A DNA stretch of 64,000 nt from Phenylobacterium sp. RIFCSPHIGHO2_01_FULL_69_31 (GTDB lineage Bacteria; Pseudomonadota; Alphaproteobacteria; Caulobacterales; Caulobacteraceae): the NCBI RefSeq assembly GCF_001824475.1, contig NZ_MHXN01000016.1, forward strand, positions 62,001 to 126,000, read 5' to 3'. Position numbers and translations under genes: made by a program. Below the pieces are notes generated by a model. The model saw only the letters and a list, made by a program, of their open reading frames with translations. It searched no databases and had not been told where the DNA came from. Positions within the stretch are counted from its first letter, which is position 1. Each line of letters begins with the position of its first letter. Positions 32,543 to 41,888 of this stretch are shown here, piece after piece.

Positions 32543-33898
32543 ATGGCCGAAGTCGCCTGCGACGATCGACCCCTGGTTTTCGAAGACCTGGTCCGCTGGA
32601 TGGCGGACGGGGCCAAGCCCGCGAGCGAATGGCGCGTGGGCGCCGAGCACGAGAAGTTCGTCTTCCGGCTGACCGACCACGCGCCGGTTCCTTACGAGCC
32701 GCGGGGCATCAAGGCGCTGCTCGACGGCCTTACCCGCTTCGGCTGGGCGCCGGTGTACGAGGGCGAGAACGTGATCGCCCTGGAGCGCGGCCTGGCCAAC
32801 GTCAGCCTGGAGCCGGGCGGCCAGTTCGAGCTGTCGGGCGCGCCGCTCGAGACGGTCCACGACATCTGCGACGAGACCGGCCAGCACCTCAACGAGGTGA
32901 AGGCCGTGGCGGACGAACTGGGGCTGGGCTTCCTCGGCCTGGGCTTCACGCCCACCTGGACCCGCGCCGACGTGCCGGTGATGCCCAAGGGCCGCTACAA
33001 GATCATGCGCGAGTACATGCCGAAGGTCGGCAAGCTGGGCCTCGACATGATGTTCCGCACCTGCACGGTGCAGGCCAACCTCGACTTCTCGTCCGAGGCG
33101 GACATGGTGGCGAAGTTCCGCACCAGCCTGGCCCTGCAGCCGATCGTCACCGCGCTGTTCGCCAATTCGCCGTTCATCGAGGGCAAGCCGTCGGGCTTCG
33201 TCTCCAGCCGCGCGAACGTCTGGACCGACACCGATCCCGACCGGACAGGCATGCTGGACTTCGTGTTCCAGGACGGCTTCGGGTTCGAGACCTACGCCCG
33301 CTACGCCCTGAACGTGCCGATGTATTTCGCCAAGCGCGGCGACCGCTACATCGACCTGGCGGGCCGGTCCTTCGTGGACTTCATGGACGGCAAGCTGGGC
33401 GAGCTGCCGGGCGAGCGCCCGACCCTGAAGGACTGGGCCGACCACACCACCACCATCTTCCCGGAAGTGCGGCTCAAGAAGTACCTGGAGATGCGGGGCG
33501 CCGATTCCGGGCCGTGGAGCCGGCTCTGTGCGCTGCCCGCGCTGTGGATGGGCGTGCTGTACGACAGCGCGGCCCTGGCCGCGTCCTGGGACCTCTGCAA
33601 GGACTGGAAGATCGAGGACCACGAGCGCCTGCGCGCCGACGTGGCCCGCCGCGGCCTGCAGGCCGAGATCGCCGGCCGCAAGGTTCGGGACGTGGCGGTG
33701 GACCTGGTCGCCATCGCCAAGCAGGGCCTCAAGAACCGCAACCGCCTGTCCGGCGGCCTGGTCGACGAGACCGGCTACCTGGCCGAGCTGGAGCACATCG
33801 CCGAAAGCGGCGTGACGCCCGCCGAGCGCCTGGTGGAGCTGTACAATACCCAGTGGAAGGGCGACGTGAGCCGGGTCTACGAGGACTTCGCCTACTAG
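32543..33898 (+). CDS. gshA: Glutamate-cysteine ligase, plant/alphaproteobacterial type
   Basis: The 451-residue enzyme makes gamma-glutamylcysteine from glutamate, cysteine and ATP, the first step of glutathione synthesis. It belongs to the group-3 ligases of plants and alphaproteobacteria: RVGAEHEKFVFRL, SLEPGGQFELSG, MMFRTCTVQANLDFSSEADM and FANSPFIEGKPSGFVSSR are characteristic blocks. Length and both ends are as expected. GGGGAGGAATGT precedes the start. Confidence 0.95.
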   Translation: MAEVACDDRPLVFEDLVRWMADGAKPASEWRVGAEHEKFVFRLTDHAPVPYEPRGIKALLDGLTRFGWAPVYEGENVIALERGLANVSLEPGGQFELSGAPLETVHDICDETGQHLNEVKAVADELGLGFLGLGFTPTWTRADVPVMPKGRYKIMREYMPKVGKLGLDMMFRTCTVQANLDFSSEADMVAKFRTSLALQPIVTALFANSPFIEGKPSGFVSSRANVWTDTDPDRTGMLDFVFQDGFGFETYARYALNVPMYFAKRGDRYIDLAGRSFVDFMDGKLGELPGERPTLKDWADHTTTIFPEVRLKKYLEMRGADSGPWSRLCALPALWMGVLYDSAALAASWDLCKDWKIEDHERLRADVARRGLQAEIAGRKVRDVAVDLVAIAKQGLKNRNRLSGGLVDETGYLAELEHIAESGVTPAERLVELYNTQWKGDVSRVYEDFAY

Positions 33899-33962
33899 CC
33901 GGCGGGCCGCGGCGGCGACACTGGCCCTTGCCGGCGCGCGCCGGACCAGCTCTGAGGACGCT

Positions 33963-34358
33963 ATGGGTGTGTGGTCCGGATCCTGTCACTGCGGCGCCGT
34001 CCGCTTTCGCGTCGACGCGCAGATCGAGGAGCTGACGCGCTGCGACTGCTCGCTGTGCCGGCGCAAGGGCGCCTTGATGGCCAAGGTCCCCGAAAGCGGC
34101 CTGACGGTCGAGGCGGGCGAGGAGAACCTCACCCTCTACCAGTGGAACACGGGCGTGGCCCGCCACTGGTTCTGCCGGACCTGCGGGATCTATCCGTTCC
34201 ACCGGAAGCGGTCCGCGCCCGACAGCTACGGGGTGAATGTGGGTTGTCTCGAAGACTTCGATGTGACCGCCTATCCCTATCGCCTGGCCGACGGCCAGAC
34301 GATGAGCGTGCGGCCGCCGGACGCGCGGCCGGAATGGACGGGACCACGCGAGGAGTAG
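33963..34358 (+). CDS. GFA family (CENP-V/GFA fold) zinc-binding protein
   Basis: The 131-residue protein binds zinc through CHCGAVRF, RCDCSLCRRKG and FCRTCGIYPFH, the pattern of glutathione-dependent formaldehyde-activating proteins (GFA). Those scavenge formaldehyde by forming S-hydroxymethylglutathione, but most members are of unknown specificity. Its position behind gshA fits a glutathione link but is not proof. One base separates its stop from the next start. Two other GFA proteins occur at 39622-40044 and 58943-59365. Confidence 0.88.
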   Translation: MGVWSGSCHCGAVRFRVDAQIEELTRCDCSLCRRKGALMAKVPESGLTVEAGEENLTLYQWNTGVARHWFCRTCGIYPFHRKRSAPDSYGVNVGCLEDFDVTAYPYRLADGQTMSVRPPDARPEWTGPREE

Positions 34359-34359
34359 G

Positions 34360-34854
34360 ATGCCGGTGAAGCTTCCGAAGTACGCCCACTGGGTCGCCGA
34401 GCGGCGGTTCCTGGTGGATCCCGCGAACATGCCCGGCCTGGACGCCGCGGGCGCGCGGCGGATCGAGGATCTCTACATCGACGGCGGCCGCCTGCGCCTG
34501 CGCGCGATCACCCACCTGTCCAGCGGCGACCGCGAATTCAAGCTCGCCAAGAAGTATGCCCCGGACAACCCGCTGATCGGCCCGATGACCAACCTCTATC
34601 TCAGCGCCGAGGAGTATGAGGTGATGTCGAAGCTGTCGGGCGCGCGCATCGCCAAGCTGAGGCACAAGCTTGGCGCGTTCGTGGTGGACGTCTTCGAAGG
34701 CGCGCTCGAGGGCCTGGTGACCGCCGAGTGCGAGGCGACCAACCGCATGGCGGCCATGAAGGTGGAGATCCCGGCCTGGTGCGTCCGGGAAGTCACCGAC
34801 GAGATGGCCTACACGGGCGGCGAACTGGCCCGCACCCAGAAGGCGCCGGGCTAG
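34360..34854 (+). CDS. CYTH-like domain protein
   Basis: The 164-residue protein fits the CYTH (adenylate cyclase IV / thiamine triphosphatase) tunnel fold: an N-terminal ERRFLVDP strand with acidic and basic residues, IEDLYIDGGRLRLR, a REFKLAKKY strand and ECEATNRMAAMKVEIP near the end. Members hydrolyse inorganic or organic triphosphates with divalent cations. The usual ExExK opening is only partly kept (AERRF), so activity is uncertain. It follows the GFA gene by one base. Confidence 0.7.
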   Translation: MPVKLPKYAHWVAERRFLVDPANMPGLDAAGARRIEDLYIDGGRLRLRAITHLSSGDREFKLAKKYAPDNPLIGPMTNLYLSAEEYEVMSKLSGARIAKLRHKLGAFVVDVFEGALEGLVTAECEATNRMAAMKVEIPAWCVREVTDEMAYTGGELARTQKAPG

Positions 34855-35363
34855 CGGACGCCGCCTTCCAGGCCGGGGGTGGAGACGTTCGGCTCCCAAT
34901 GCTCGCGCTGGGCGTTCCCGCCGCCGGCGTCGGTGTGCTGCACGATCTCGTCCACCGAGCGCGCTTCTTGCGGCGCCTCGGCGGGATTCGGATTCACCGC
35001 CGCATCGTCGACTTCATAGAGCTCCACCTGGTTCGGATAGAAGGCCAGATGACCCGCGATGGCGCTCATGGCGGGATAAGGGTCCTCGTAGGTCCAGATC
35101 CCGTTCTCGGCGAAATGGCCGTCCATCAGCAGGGTGTAGTAGCTGGCGTCGCCCTTGTAGGGGCAGTGCGTCGTGCGGTCCGTTCGGGACATGTACTCCA
35201 TCGAAACATCGTCGCGCGGGAAGTAGACCACCGGCGGATAGGTCGCCTCCTTCAGGACCAGGGCGTTGGCGCTGTCGGCGATCACGTGGCCGTAGAAGCG
35301 CGCGCGCCAGCGGCGGGTCGCAGGCGTGATCGTGATGGGGTGGTCGGGGCCGGGAATCTTCAT
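34851..35363 (-). CDS. DUF427 domain protein
   Basis: From the ATG at 35363 (MKIPGPDHPITITPATRRWRA) the 170-residue protein shows the DUF427 core: GHVIADSANALVLKEATYPPVVYFPRDDVSM, then HCPYKGDASYYTL and GIWTYEDPYPAMSAIAGHLAFYP. DUF427 is a small beta-rich domain of unknown function found throughout bacteria and fungi. The C-terminal 45 residues are an Asp/Glu-rich extension. It converges with the CYTH gene, overlapping by four bases. Confidence 0.88.
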   Translation of the reverse strand: MKIPGPDHPITITPATRRWRARFYGHVIADSANALVLKEATYPPVVYFPRDDVSMEYMSRTDRTTHCPYKGDASYYTLLMDGHFAENGIWTYEDPYPAMSAIAGHLAFYPNQVELYEVDDAAVNPNPAEAPQEARSVDEIVQHTDAGGGNAQREHWEPNVSTPGLEGGVR

Positions 35364-35575
35364 GCGGGACGTCCTCCTCGCGGGAGTGAACGCATCGGCC
35401 GCGTTCGGGCTGCGTCGCATATGGGGGCAGCGTTCGTCGACGCCAGGGCCCCTGCGGGCGCAGCCTTGCTTGTGCTGGGGCGACCTAAGTGGTTTTGTGC
35501 CCTTCACAATCCGCGTGAACGGGAACGGGGCGTTCGCCTGCACGCGAGCTTTTAGGGAAGCGGAACCCTCTCCAC

Positions 35576-37423
35576 ATGAATTTGATCGTCCTTCTCGGGA
35601 TCGTCGTCACGCTCGCGACCGGCGTCCCCGTGCTGCTTCAGCTGCTGCGCAACCACCCGCGCGGCCTGATCATCCTCTTCTTCGCCGAGATGTGGGAGCG
35701 GTTCTCCTACTACGGGATGCGCAGCATCCTGATCTTCTACCTGACGCAGCACCTGCTGTTCGACGACGAGACGGCGAACCTGCAGTACGGGTCGTACACC
35801 TCGCTCGTGTACCTGCTGCCGCTGCTGGGCGGCATCCTGGCGGACCGGTATCTCGGCACGCGCAAGGCGGTGGCGTTCGGCGCCCTGCTGCTGGTGGCCG
35901 GCCACCTGACCATGGCGTTCGAAGGCGCGCCCGCGAAGCAGACGCTGACCTACGCCGGCCAGACCTACGAGGTGGTCCTGGACGGGCGGATGGAGAACCG
36001 CGACGTCCGGCTGATGGTGGCGGGCCAGCCCTATGAGTTCGGTCCTGCGGCCGCGGGCGGGCTGGAGATCAAGAACCTTCCGGCGGGCGGACCCCTGCCG
36101 GCCGTGCTGCCCGAGGGCTCGTACGAGCTGAAGAACCAGGTCGACCTCCTGGGCAAGAACGCCTTCTACCTGGCCGTCTCGCTGATCATCATGGGCGTCG
36201 GTTTCCTGAAGCCGAACATCTCCACGATCGTGGGCCAGCTCTATCCCCAGGGCGACCCGCGGCGGGATTCCGGGTTCACCCTCTACTACTACGGCATCAA
36301 CCTGGGGGCGTTCTGGGCCTCGGTGCTGTGCGGCCTGCTGGGCACCAACTTCGGCTGGTGGGCGGGCTTCGGCCTGGCCGGCGTCGGCATGCTGGCCGGC
36401 TTCATCGTCTTCGTGCTGGGCAAGAAGCACCTGGAGGGCAAGGGCGAGCCGCCGAATCCCGAGCTGCTGGCCAAGCCCCTGGCGGGCCCGATCAACCGCG
36501 AATGGCTGATCTACCTGGCCGGCGTGGCCGGGGTGCTGCCGATCTGGTGGCTAGTCCAGCGCAACGACGTGGTGGGCACGGCCCTGACCTGGTCCTCGGC
36601 GCTGGCGTTCCTGTTCATCGCCTACGTTATCGCCTTCGTCTGCAAGACCTGGGTCGAGCGGCAGCGGATGATGCTGGCGGTGGTGCTGATCCTGGGGGCG
36701 GTGGTGTTCTTCACCCTGTTCGAACAGGCGGGCACCTCGCTCAACCTGTTCGCGGCGCGCAACGTGGACCTGGTGGGCGTGACCGCCGCCCAGACCCAGT
36801 CGTTCAACGCCGGCTACATCCTGATCTTCGCGCCGATCTTCGCCGCGGCCTGGGCCTGGCTGGCCGCGCGCAAGCGGGACCCCAACCCCACGCTGAAGTT
36901 CGGCCTGGGGCTTCTGCAGGTGGGCCTGGGCTTCATGATCGTGGTCTGGGGGGCCGGCTTCGCCGACGACCAGTACCGCCTGCCGATGATCTTCCTGGCG
37001 CTGCTCTACATGTTCCACACCACGGGCGAGCTCTTCCTCTCGCCGGTGGGCCTGTCCGAGATCACCAAACTGTCCCTGGCCAAGGTGGTCTCGTTCATGA
37101 TGGCGGTGTGGTTCCTGGCCTCGTCCATCGCCCAGTACGTGGGCGGCACCATCGCCGCCATGGCCGGCACCCACACCGTGGGCGGCCAGGTCACCGACCC
37201 CAAGGCCTCGCTGGAGAGCTCGCTGGCGGTCTTCAACATGCTGGGCCTGTGGGGCATGGGGATCGGCGTCGGCTTCATCGTGCTCAGCTTCTTCATCAAG
37301 GGCTGGGCGCATGGGGTGAACGACCCGGCGAACCATCCGCAGCCCGAGCCGATCGCCCCAGTCCTCGACGGCGAGCGCCAGGCGGTCAATCCGGCCGCGA
37401 TGCGCGCCGACCGCGAGGCGTAG
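35576..37423 (+). CDS. POT family proton-dependent oligopeptide transporter
   Basis: The 615-residue inner-membrane protein has the POT signatures FFAEMWERFSYYGMRSIL (ExxERF motif in helix 1) and FTLYYYGINLGAFWASVLCG, with about 14 predicted helices. It imports di- and tripeptides driven by the proton gradient. A hydrophilic stretch of about 80 residues (about 120-200, from KQTLTYAGQTYEVV to SYELKNQVDLL) interrupts the membrane domain between helices 3 and 4; it looks beta-rich and is unlike the enterobacterial members. A terminator follows at 37443-37475. Confidence 0.92.
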   Translation: MNLIVLLGIVVTLATGVPVLLQLLRNHPRGLIILFFAEMWERFSYYGMRSILIFYLTQHLLFDDETANLQYGSYTSLVYLLPLLGGILADRYLGTRKAVAFGALLLVAGHLTMAFEGAPAKQTLTYAGQTYEVVLDGRMENRDVRLMVAGQPYEFGPAAAGGLEIKNLPAGGPLPAVLPEGSYELKNQVDLLGKNAFYLAVSLIIMGVGFLKPNISTIVGQLYPQGDPRRDSGFTLYYYGINLGAFWASVLCGLLGTNFGWWAGFGLAGVGMLAGFIVFVLGKKHLEGKGEPPNPELLAKPLAGPINREWLIYLAGVAGVLPIWWLVQRNDVVGTALTWSSALAFLFIAYVIAFVCKTWVERQRMMLAVVLILGAVVFFTLFEQAGTSLNLFAARNVDLVGVTAAQTQSFNAGYILIFAPIFAAAWAWLAARKRDPNPTLKFGLGLLQVGLGFMIVVWGAGFADDQYRLPMIFLALLYMFHTTGELFLSPVGLSEITKLSLAKVVSFMMAVWFLASSIAQYVGGTIAAMAGTHTVGGQVTDPKASLESSLAVFNMLGLWGMGIGVGFIVLSFFIKGWAHGVNDPANHPQPEPIAPVLDGERQAVNPAAMRADREA

Positions 37424-37442
37424 ACACCGCGCCAGACACGAC

Positions 37443-37475
37443 GAAGGCCGCGGAGCGATCCGCGGCCTTCCTTGT
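37443..37475. terminator. Bidirectional intrinsic terminator
   Basis: GAAGGCCGCGG pairs with CCGCGGCCTTC around an AGCGAT loop and is followed by CTTGTTT on the plus strand. It lies between the convergent POT and TonB receptor genes and can serve both. Confidence 0.75.
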
Positions 37476-37490
37476 TTCCGGGCGCCGGGA

Positions 37491-39518
37491 TCAGGCCCCG
37501 AAGGTCTTGCGGATCCGCACGTAGTACATCCGGCCGAACTGGATATCCTGGTCGTCGATCCGGGTCGCGATGGGGTTCGTCTTCCGCGAGCCGTCGAAGA
37601 CCTGGACCGTCCGGCGCAGCCCGCGCGAGGTGACGTTGGGCAGCTCGAACCGCACCTGGATGTCGGGCCGCGGCCGCCATTCGGCGAAGGGGCGCACGTA
37701 GGTCTTCAGCTTCACCGTCTCGATCAGCGCCACCCGGTACGACGTCTCGCGCCAGGCGCCGTAGGCGTCGACGCCATAGCTCAGCCGCCACTGGGGCAGG
37801 TCGTGGCTGAAGGTGGCGTTCCAGTCGAGCGGGTGCAGGTCGGAGATCTCGCGCTTCCGGCCGGTGGTCGGGTCCCTGACGCTGGACCAACGCTTGGTGA
37901 TGTCGCCCTTGAGCTGGGCGCCCTTCAGCCCGAAGCGGGTCAGGGGCAAGGTCAGCTCGGCGCTGATCTCGTCCTTCGTGCCGCTGCCGATGTTGGTGGG
38001 GCTGTCGAAGACCGCGCCGCCGGGGCCGGGCAGGGGGCCAACGTCGACCACGTCGCTCAGCTCGGAATGGCGGGCGGTCAGCACCAGTACGCCATCGCCC
38101 AGGAAGCGCTGCTCGACCGCGACCTCGGCGACCCAGGCCTGCTCGGGCTCCAGGTCCGGATTGCCGGCGGTGACGCCGGAGCCAGAATTGAAGCTGGAGT
38201 CGGCCACGAAGTCGGCGAAGTCGAGCTGGCCGACCACCCGCTCGAACCGCGCGCGGAGCTGGGTGTTCGGGGTCGGCGACCACGAGACCAGGAGGCGCGG
38301 CTTGAGGAAGTGCAGGGTCTTCTCCAGCGCGACGTCGCCGTCGGAGGAGATCTTGGAGCCCTCGAAGCGCAGACCGCCTTCCACCGTCCATTGCGAGGTG
38401 GGCCGCCACACCGCCTTGCCGAACACTTCGCCGCGCTTCTCTTCCACGGTGACGTTGGCCGCGGGCAGGTCCTGGGGCACGCCGTTCTCGGTGTAGATCG
38501 TGGTGCTGTCGAGCTGGTTGAACGCCCCCTCAGCGCCGGCCTCCAGCGACAGCTTGTCGTTGAATCGGTACTTCAGCACCGAACGGGCGATCGTCTCGCT
38601 GGTCTCCCGCTCCAGGGCGAACAGGCCGCCGTTCGGACCGAACGCCGATTGCGAGATCACCTCGCGGTCCCGGGTCTGGTGCAGGCCGACTAGCTCCAGC
38701 TTGGTGCGGGCGCCGAAATCGCGATCGAACCGGCCGCCGATCTCGTTCTCGAACAGGCGGACGTTGTCGTCGATGGTGATCAGCCCGGGCGCGGGGAAGC
38801 TGATGACCTCGTCCTGCTCGAACTTGAACTTCGCGCCGTAGTGGCGTGCGTTCAGGCGCACCTTGCCTCCCGCCAGCGGCTGGGCGTAGGCGCCGGTCAG
38901 GGTGTAGTTGCCCTCGGTGCCCTCGGAATCGATATCCGAACGGCGCAGCACCTCGCCGTCCGGGCGGATGCGGATGCCCGGACCATCGCCGGCGCCGTCG
39001 TCCGCGCCGAAGCCGTAGCGGGCGGAGGTCTCCCAGCTGCGTCCGTCCTTGTCGCCCGACAGCTCCAGGCGCATGCCGTGCAGGTCGCGTCCGTCGTAGA
39101 TGTGGTTGGTGGCCACGGCGAACAGGCCGCGGAAGCCGCCCACGCCTTGCTTGCGCACGACGTTGGCGATCACCGATTTGCCCTGCATGTCGATGCCGGG
39201 CGCGCCGCCGCGGATGACGTCGATCCGCTCGACCTGACTGGCGGGCAGGCGGCGCAGGATCTCTTCCAGGTCGTCGGTCTTGCTGGTGGGTCGCTGGCCG
39301 TCGATCAGCACGTTGCCGCCGCCGCCCTCGAACCCGCGGATCTCATCGCCGTCATCGAAGGCGAAGCCAGGCAGGCGCAGCACCATCTCGTGGGCGTTGG
39401 ACGGTTGCTGGGCCGCGAAGAACGCCGCCGGATAGGCGATCACCCCCTCCTGCGGCGTGGCGGCGGCTTCCGGCGCGGCGGCGACGGCCGCCTGCGCCAG
39501 CAGGTGCATAAGCAACAT
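37491..39518 (-). CDS. TonB-dependent outer membrane receptor
   Basis: The 675-residue protein begins with a short signal peptide (MLLMHLLAQAAVAAAPEAAA) and a plug domain of roughly 100 residues (FFAAQQPSNAHEMVLRLPG, GNVLIDGQRPTSK, VERIDVIRGGAPGIDM). The rest is a beta-barrel of alternating aromatic strands, ending YYVRIRKTFGA. The missing final Phe is common in this subgroup. The ligand is unknown; no cognate permease or siderophore gene lies nearby. A GGGGAGAG ribosome site precedes the ATG. Confidence 0.88.
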   Translation of the reverse strand: MLLMHLLAQAAVAAAPEAAATPQEGVIAYPAAFFAAQQPSNAHEMVLRLPGFAFDDGDEIRGFEGGGGNVLIDGQRPTSKTDDLEEILRRLPASQVERIDVIRGGAPGIDMQGKSVIANVVRKQGVGGFRGLFAVATNHIYDGRDLHGMRLELSGDKDGRSWETSARYGFGADDGAGDGPGIRIRPDGEVLRRSDIDSEGTEGNYTLTGAYAQPLAGGKVRLNARHYGAKFKFEQDEVISFPAPGLITIDDNVRLFENEIGGRFDRDFGARTKLELVGLHQTRDREVISQSAFGPNGGLFALERETSETIARSVLKYRFNDKLSLEAGAEGAFNQLDSTTIYTENGVPQDLPAANVTVEEKRGEVFGKAVWRPTSQWTVEGGLRFEGSKISSDGDVALEKTLHFLKPRLLVSWSPTPNTQLRARFERVVGQLDFADFVADSSFNSGSGVTAGNPDLEPEQAWVAEVAVEQRFLGDGVLVLTARHSELSDVVDVGPLPGPGGAVFDSPTNIGSGTKDEISAELTLPLTRFGLKGAQLKGDITKRWSSVRDPTTGRKREISDLHPLDWNATFSHDLPQWRLSYGVDAYGAWRETSYRVALIETVKLKTYVRPFAEWRPRPDIQVRFELPNVTSRGLRRTVQVFDGSRKTNPIATRIDDQDIQFGRMYYVRIRKTFGA

Positions 39519-39621
39519 GCGAAAACTCTCCCCAAGTCACGGGAAGAGGTGCCCGTGCAATGTTACGCGGGCGAGTTAAATGGCCGTAAGGTGCATTAAT
39601 TCTGAGACATAATTGCCGAAA

Positions 39622-40044
39622 TCAGGCCTTCGGCGGCCACGCGGGGAACCGAGGCGCTTCGTCGCCGATGACAGCCCAGCCGGGCTTGTCCGCGACGAAG
39701 ATATGGCCCGCGATGGCGAGGTCCGGCTGATCATCCAGGCTGCCGGCCGGGACGAACCAGCGGCCGTGCGGACCCAGGTGCGGCGTGGGGCAGCCGCAGG
39801 TCTCGCAGAAGGTGGTGCTCCAGCCGGACGGCAGGGCGTAAGCCTTCAACGCCGTCTCGCCGGACAGCCAGACGAGCCTGTCCGCCTTGACCGAGAGGAC
39901 GGCGTTGGAGCCCGTGCCGGATACGCGCCGGCACTGGGAGCAATGGCAGAAGCCTACGGGGGGCAGGCGGCCGGTCACGCCCCAGCTCACCTGGCCGCAA
40001 AGGCAGCGGCCGGTGGCGGAGAAGGGCTCGGCCGGCTGGCTCAA
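39622..40044 (-). CDS. GFA family (CENP-V/GFA fold) zinc-binding protein, TTG start
   Basis: The 140-residue protein is read from a TTG at 40044 that overlaps the tldD stop (TTGA); a longer frame into tldD encodes nothing recognisable. Zinc ligands are in GRCLCGQVSW, FCHCSQCRRVSG and FCETCGCPTPH. It is translationally coupled to tldD, an arrangement that suggests cotranscription rather than a shared pathway. Substrate is unknown. Confidence 0.85.
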   Translation of the reverse strand: MSQPAEPFSATGRCLCGQVSWGVTGRLPPVGFCHCSQCRRVSGTGSNAVLSVKADRLVWLSGETALKAYALPSGWSTTFCETCGCPTPHLGPHGRWFVPAGSLDDQPDLAIAGHIFVADKPGWAVIGDEAPRFPAWPPKA

Positions 40045-41471
40045 ACCGCGGTGCCGCCGACCGTCAGGCCGGTGATCTTCAGCGACGGCTGGCCGACGCC
40101 GACCGGAACGCTCTGGCCCGATTTGCCGCAGACGCCGACGCCGGGATCGAAGTCGAAATCGTCCCCGATCATGGTGACGCGCGTCAGGGCTGAGGGTCCG
40201 TCGCCGATCAGGGTCGCCCCCTTCACCGGCGTGGTCAGCTTGCCGTCCTCGATCAGGTAGGCCTCGGTGCACTGGAACACGAACTTGCCGTTGGTGATGT
40301 CCACCTGGCCGCCGCCGAAGTTGGCGCAGTAGAGGCCGCGCTTCGTCGAGGCGATCATCTCCTCGCGCGGGGTGTCGCCGCCGAGCATGCCGGTGTTGGT
40401 CATCCGCGGCATGGGCATGTGCGCATACGACTGCCGGCGGGCGTTGCCGGTGGGCGACAGGCCCATCAGGCGGGCGCTCATCCGGTCATGCATGTAGCCC
40501 ACCAGGATGCCGTCCTCGATCAGGATGGTGCGTTCGGTCGGCGTGCCCTCGTCGTCGACGGTCAGCGAGCCGCGGCGGTTCAGCAGCGTGCCGTCGTCGA
40601 AAACGGTGACGCCCGGGGCGGCCACCCGCTCGCCGATCTTGCCGGAAAAGGCAGAGGTGCCCTTGCGGTTGAAGTCGCCTTCCAGCCCGTGGCCCACGGC
40701 CTCGTGCAGCAGCACGCCGTTCCAGCCCGGGCCCAGGACCACGTCCATCTCGCCCGCGGGGCAGGGGACGGCGTCGAGGTTGGTGAGCGCCTGGCGCAGC
40801 GCCTCATCCACCTGGGCCTGCCACTTGTCGGGGCTGATCCAGGCTTCGAAGCCGGCGCGGCCGCCGGCGCCCGTGTAGCCGTTCTCGCGCTTGCCATCGC
40901 GTTCGACCGTCACCTGCACGTTGATCCGGCACAGGGGGCGAACGTCGCGGATCAGCCGGCCGTCGGCGCGCAGGATCTCGACCGTGCGGCGCTCGCCGGC
41001 GATGGCGGCCATGACCTGGACGATGCGCGGGTCGCGGGCGCGGGCCCAGGCGTCGATCTCCTGGAGCAGGGCGACCTTGTCCGAGAAGGCGGGCGAGGCG
41101 AGCGGATTGTCCTCGCCGTAGAGCTTGGCGTTGGTGGCGCGCGGGGACTCGGCGGCCGTGCCGGCATAGCCGCGCTTGGCCAGCCGCGCGGAGTCGGCGG
41201 CGCGACGGATCGCTGCTTCCGAGATCTCGGACGAATGGGCGTAGCCGGCGGTCTCGCCCGCCACGACCCGCAGGCCGAACCCTTCGGTGGCGTCGTAGGA
41301 GGCCGACTTCAGCCGGCCGTCGTCGAACAGGAACGACTCGCTCTCGGAGCGCTCGACGAACAGCTCCCCGTCGTCTGCGCCCGCCAGGGCGTCGCCGAGG
41401 ATCTCCCGGGCGCGGGCCGGGTCGACGCCGGCGGAATCGAGGATCGAGGGAGCGGGGACAGGAGCGTTCAT
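40041..41471 (-). CDS. tldD: TldD metalloprotease subunit
   Basis: The 476-residue protein is the catalytic TldD subunit; it has the zinc motif in LLHEAVGHGLEGD (HEXXXH) plus a conserved GCS-type GGGQVDITNGKFVFQCTEAY block near the end. TldD and TldE form a heterodimer that digests unfolded peptides through a narrow channel. TldE (pmbA) is at 7927-9258, 32 kb away and also on the minus strand. Confidence 0.95.
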   Translation of the reverse strand: MNAPVPAPSILDSAGVDPARAREILGDALAGADDGELFVERSESESFLFDDGRLKSASYDATEGFGLRVVAGETAGYAHSSEISEAAIRRAADSARLAKRGYAGTAAESPRATNAKLYGEDNPLASPAFSDKVALLQEIDAWARARDPRIVQVMAAIAGERRTVEILRADGRLIRDVRPLCRINVQVTVERDGKRENGYTGAGGRAGFEAWISPDKWQAQVDEALRQALTNLDAVPCPAGEMDVVLGPGWNGVLLHEAVGHGLEGDFNRKGTSAFSGKIGERVAAPGVTVFDDGTLLNRRGSLTVDDEGTPTERTILIEDGILVGYMHDRMSARLMGLSPTGNARRQSYAHMPMPRMTNTGMLGGDTPREEMIASTKRGLYCANFGGGQVDITNGKFVFQCTEAYLIEDGKLTTPVKGATLIGDGPSALTRVTMIGDDFDFDPGVGVCGKSGQSVPVGVGQPSLKITGLTVGGTAV

Positions 41472-41888
41472 CGGCCAAAGATAGGCGCCCAGGCCGGCGG
41501 CGTCACCCGCGACATGTCACCAGGATCGTCTTCGCCGACCGGCGGCCAGCCGATTCGGTCCCGCCCTTGCGGACCATTCCGAGCCTTCTGGCCCAGGGTG
41601 TCTCCGGCCAGGCCTGCGTCATGTTGGCCCGCCGATCGAATTCACGCTGGATCGCGCCCCGTTCGTCGGGGCTCAGGCGTATCGGGAACGGCCTCCGATA
41701 ACGGGGTGCGGCGGAACCACCCCCCGTAAGGGCCGCCAACGCCTTGGCAAGCTCCAGGGATGCGCGTATGGACCCCCGCGAAGGGGCCGATCGGGCGTCG
41801 CGAAAGCTGCGTCTGCGCGTCCCGTTCCGAAGTCGTCGGAGGCGCCCGCCCGGTTCGCGGGGTCCCCGGCCAGATAGACCGAGGGGAC
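41472..41888. other. Intergenic region upstream of ctaC
   Basis: These 417 bases separate the divergent tldD and ctaC genes. The only sizeable frame (minus strand, 41503-41739, TTG start, 78 codons) is Arg-rich with no recognisable domain, so I do not call it a gene. The region should contain the cox operon promoter, which I cannot define. Confidence 0.4.

Noticed and set aside
41503-41739. 78-codon minus-strand frame upstream of ctaC
   Set aside because: TTG start, Arg-rich, no recognisable domain and no supporting context.
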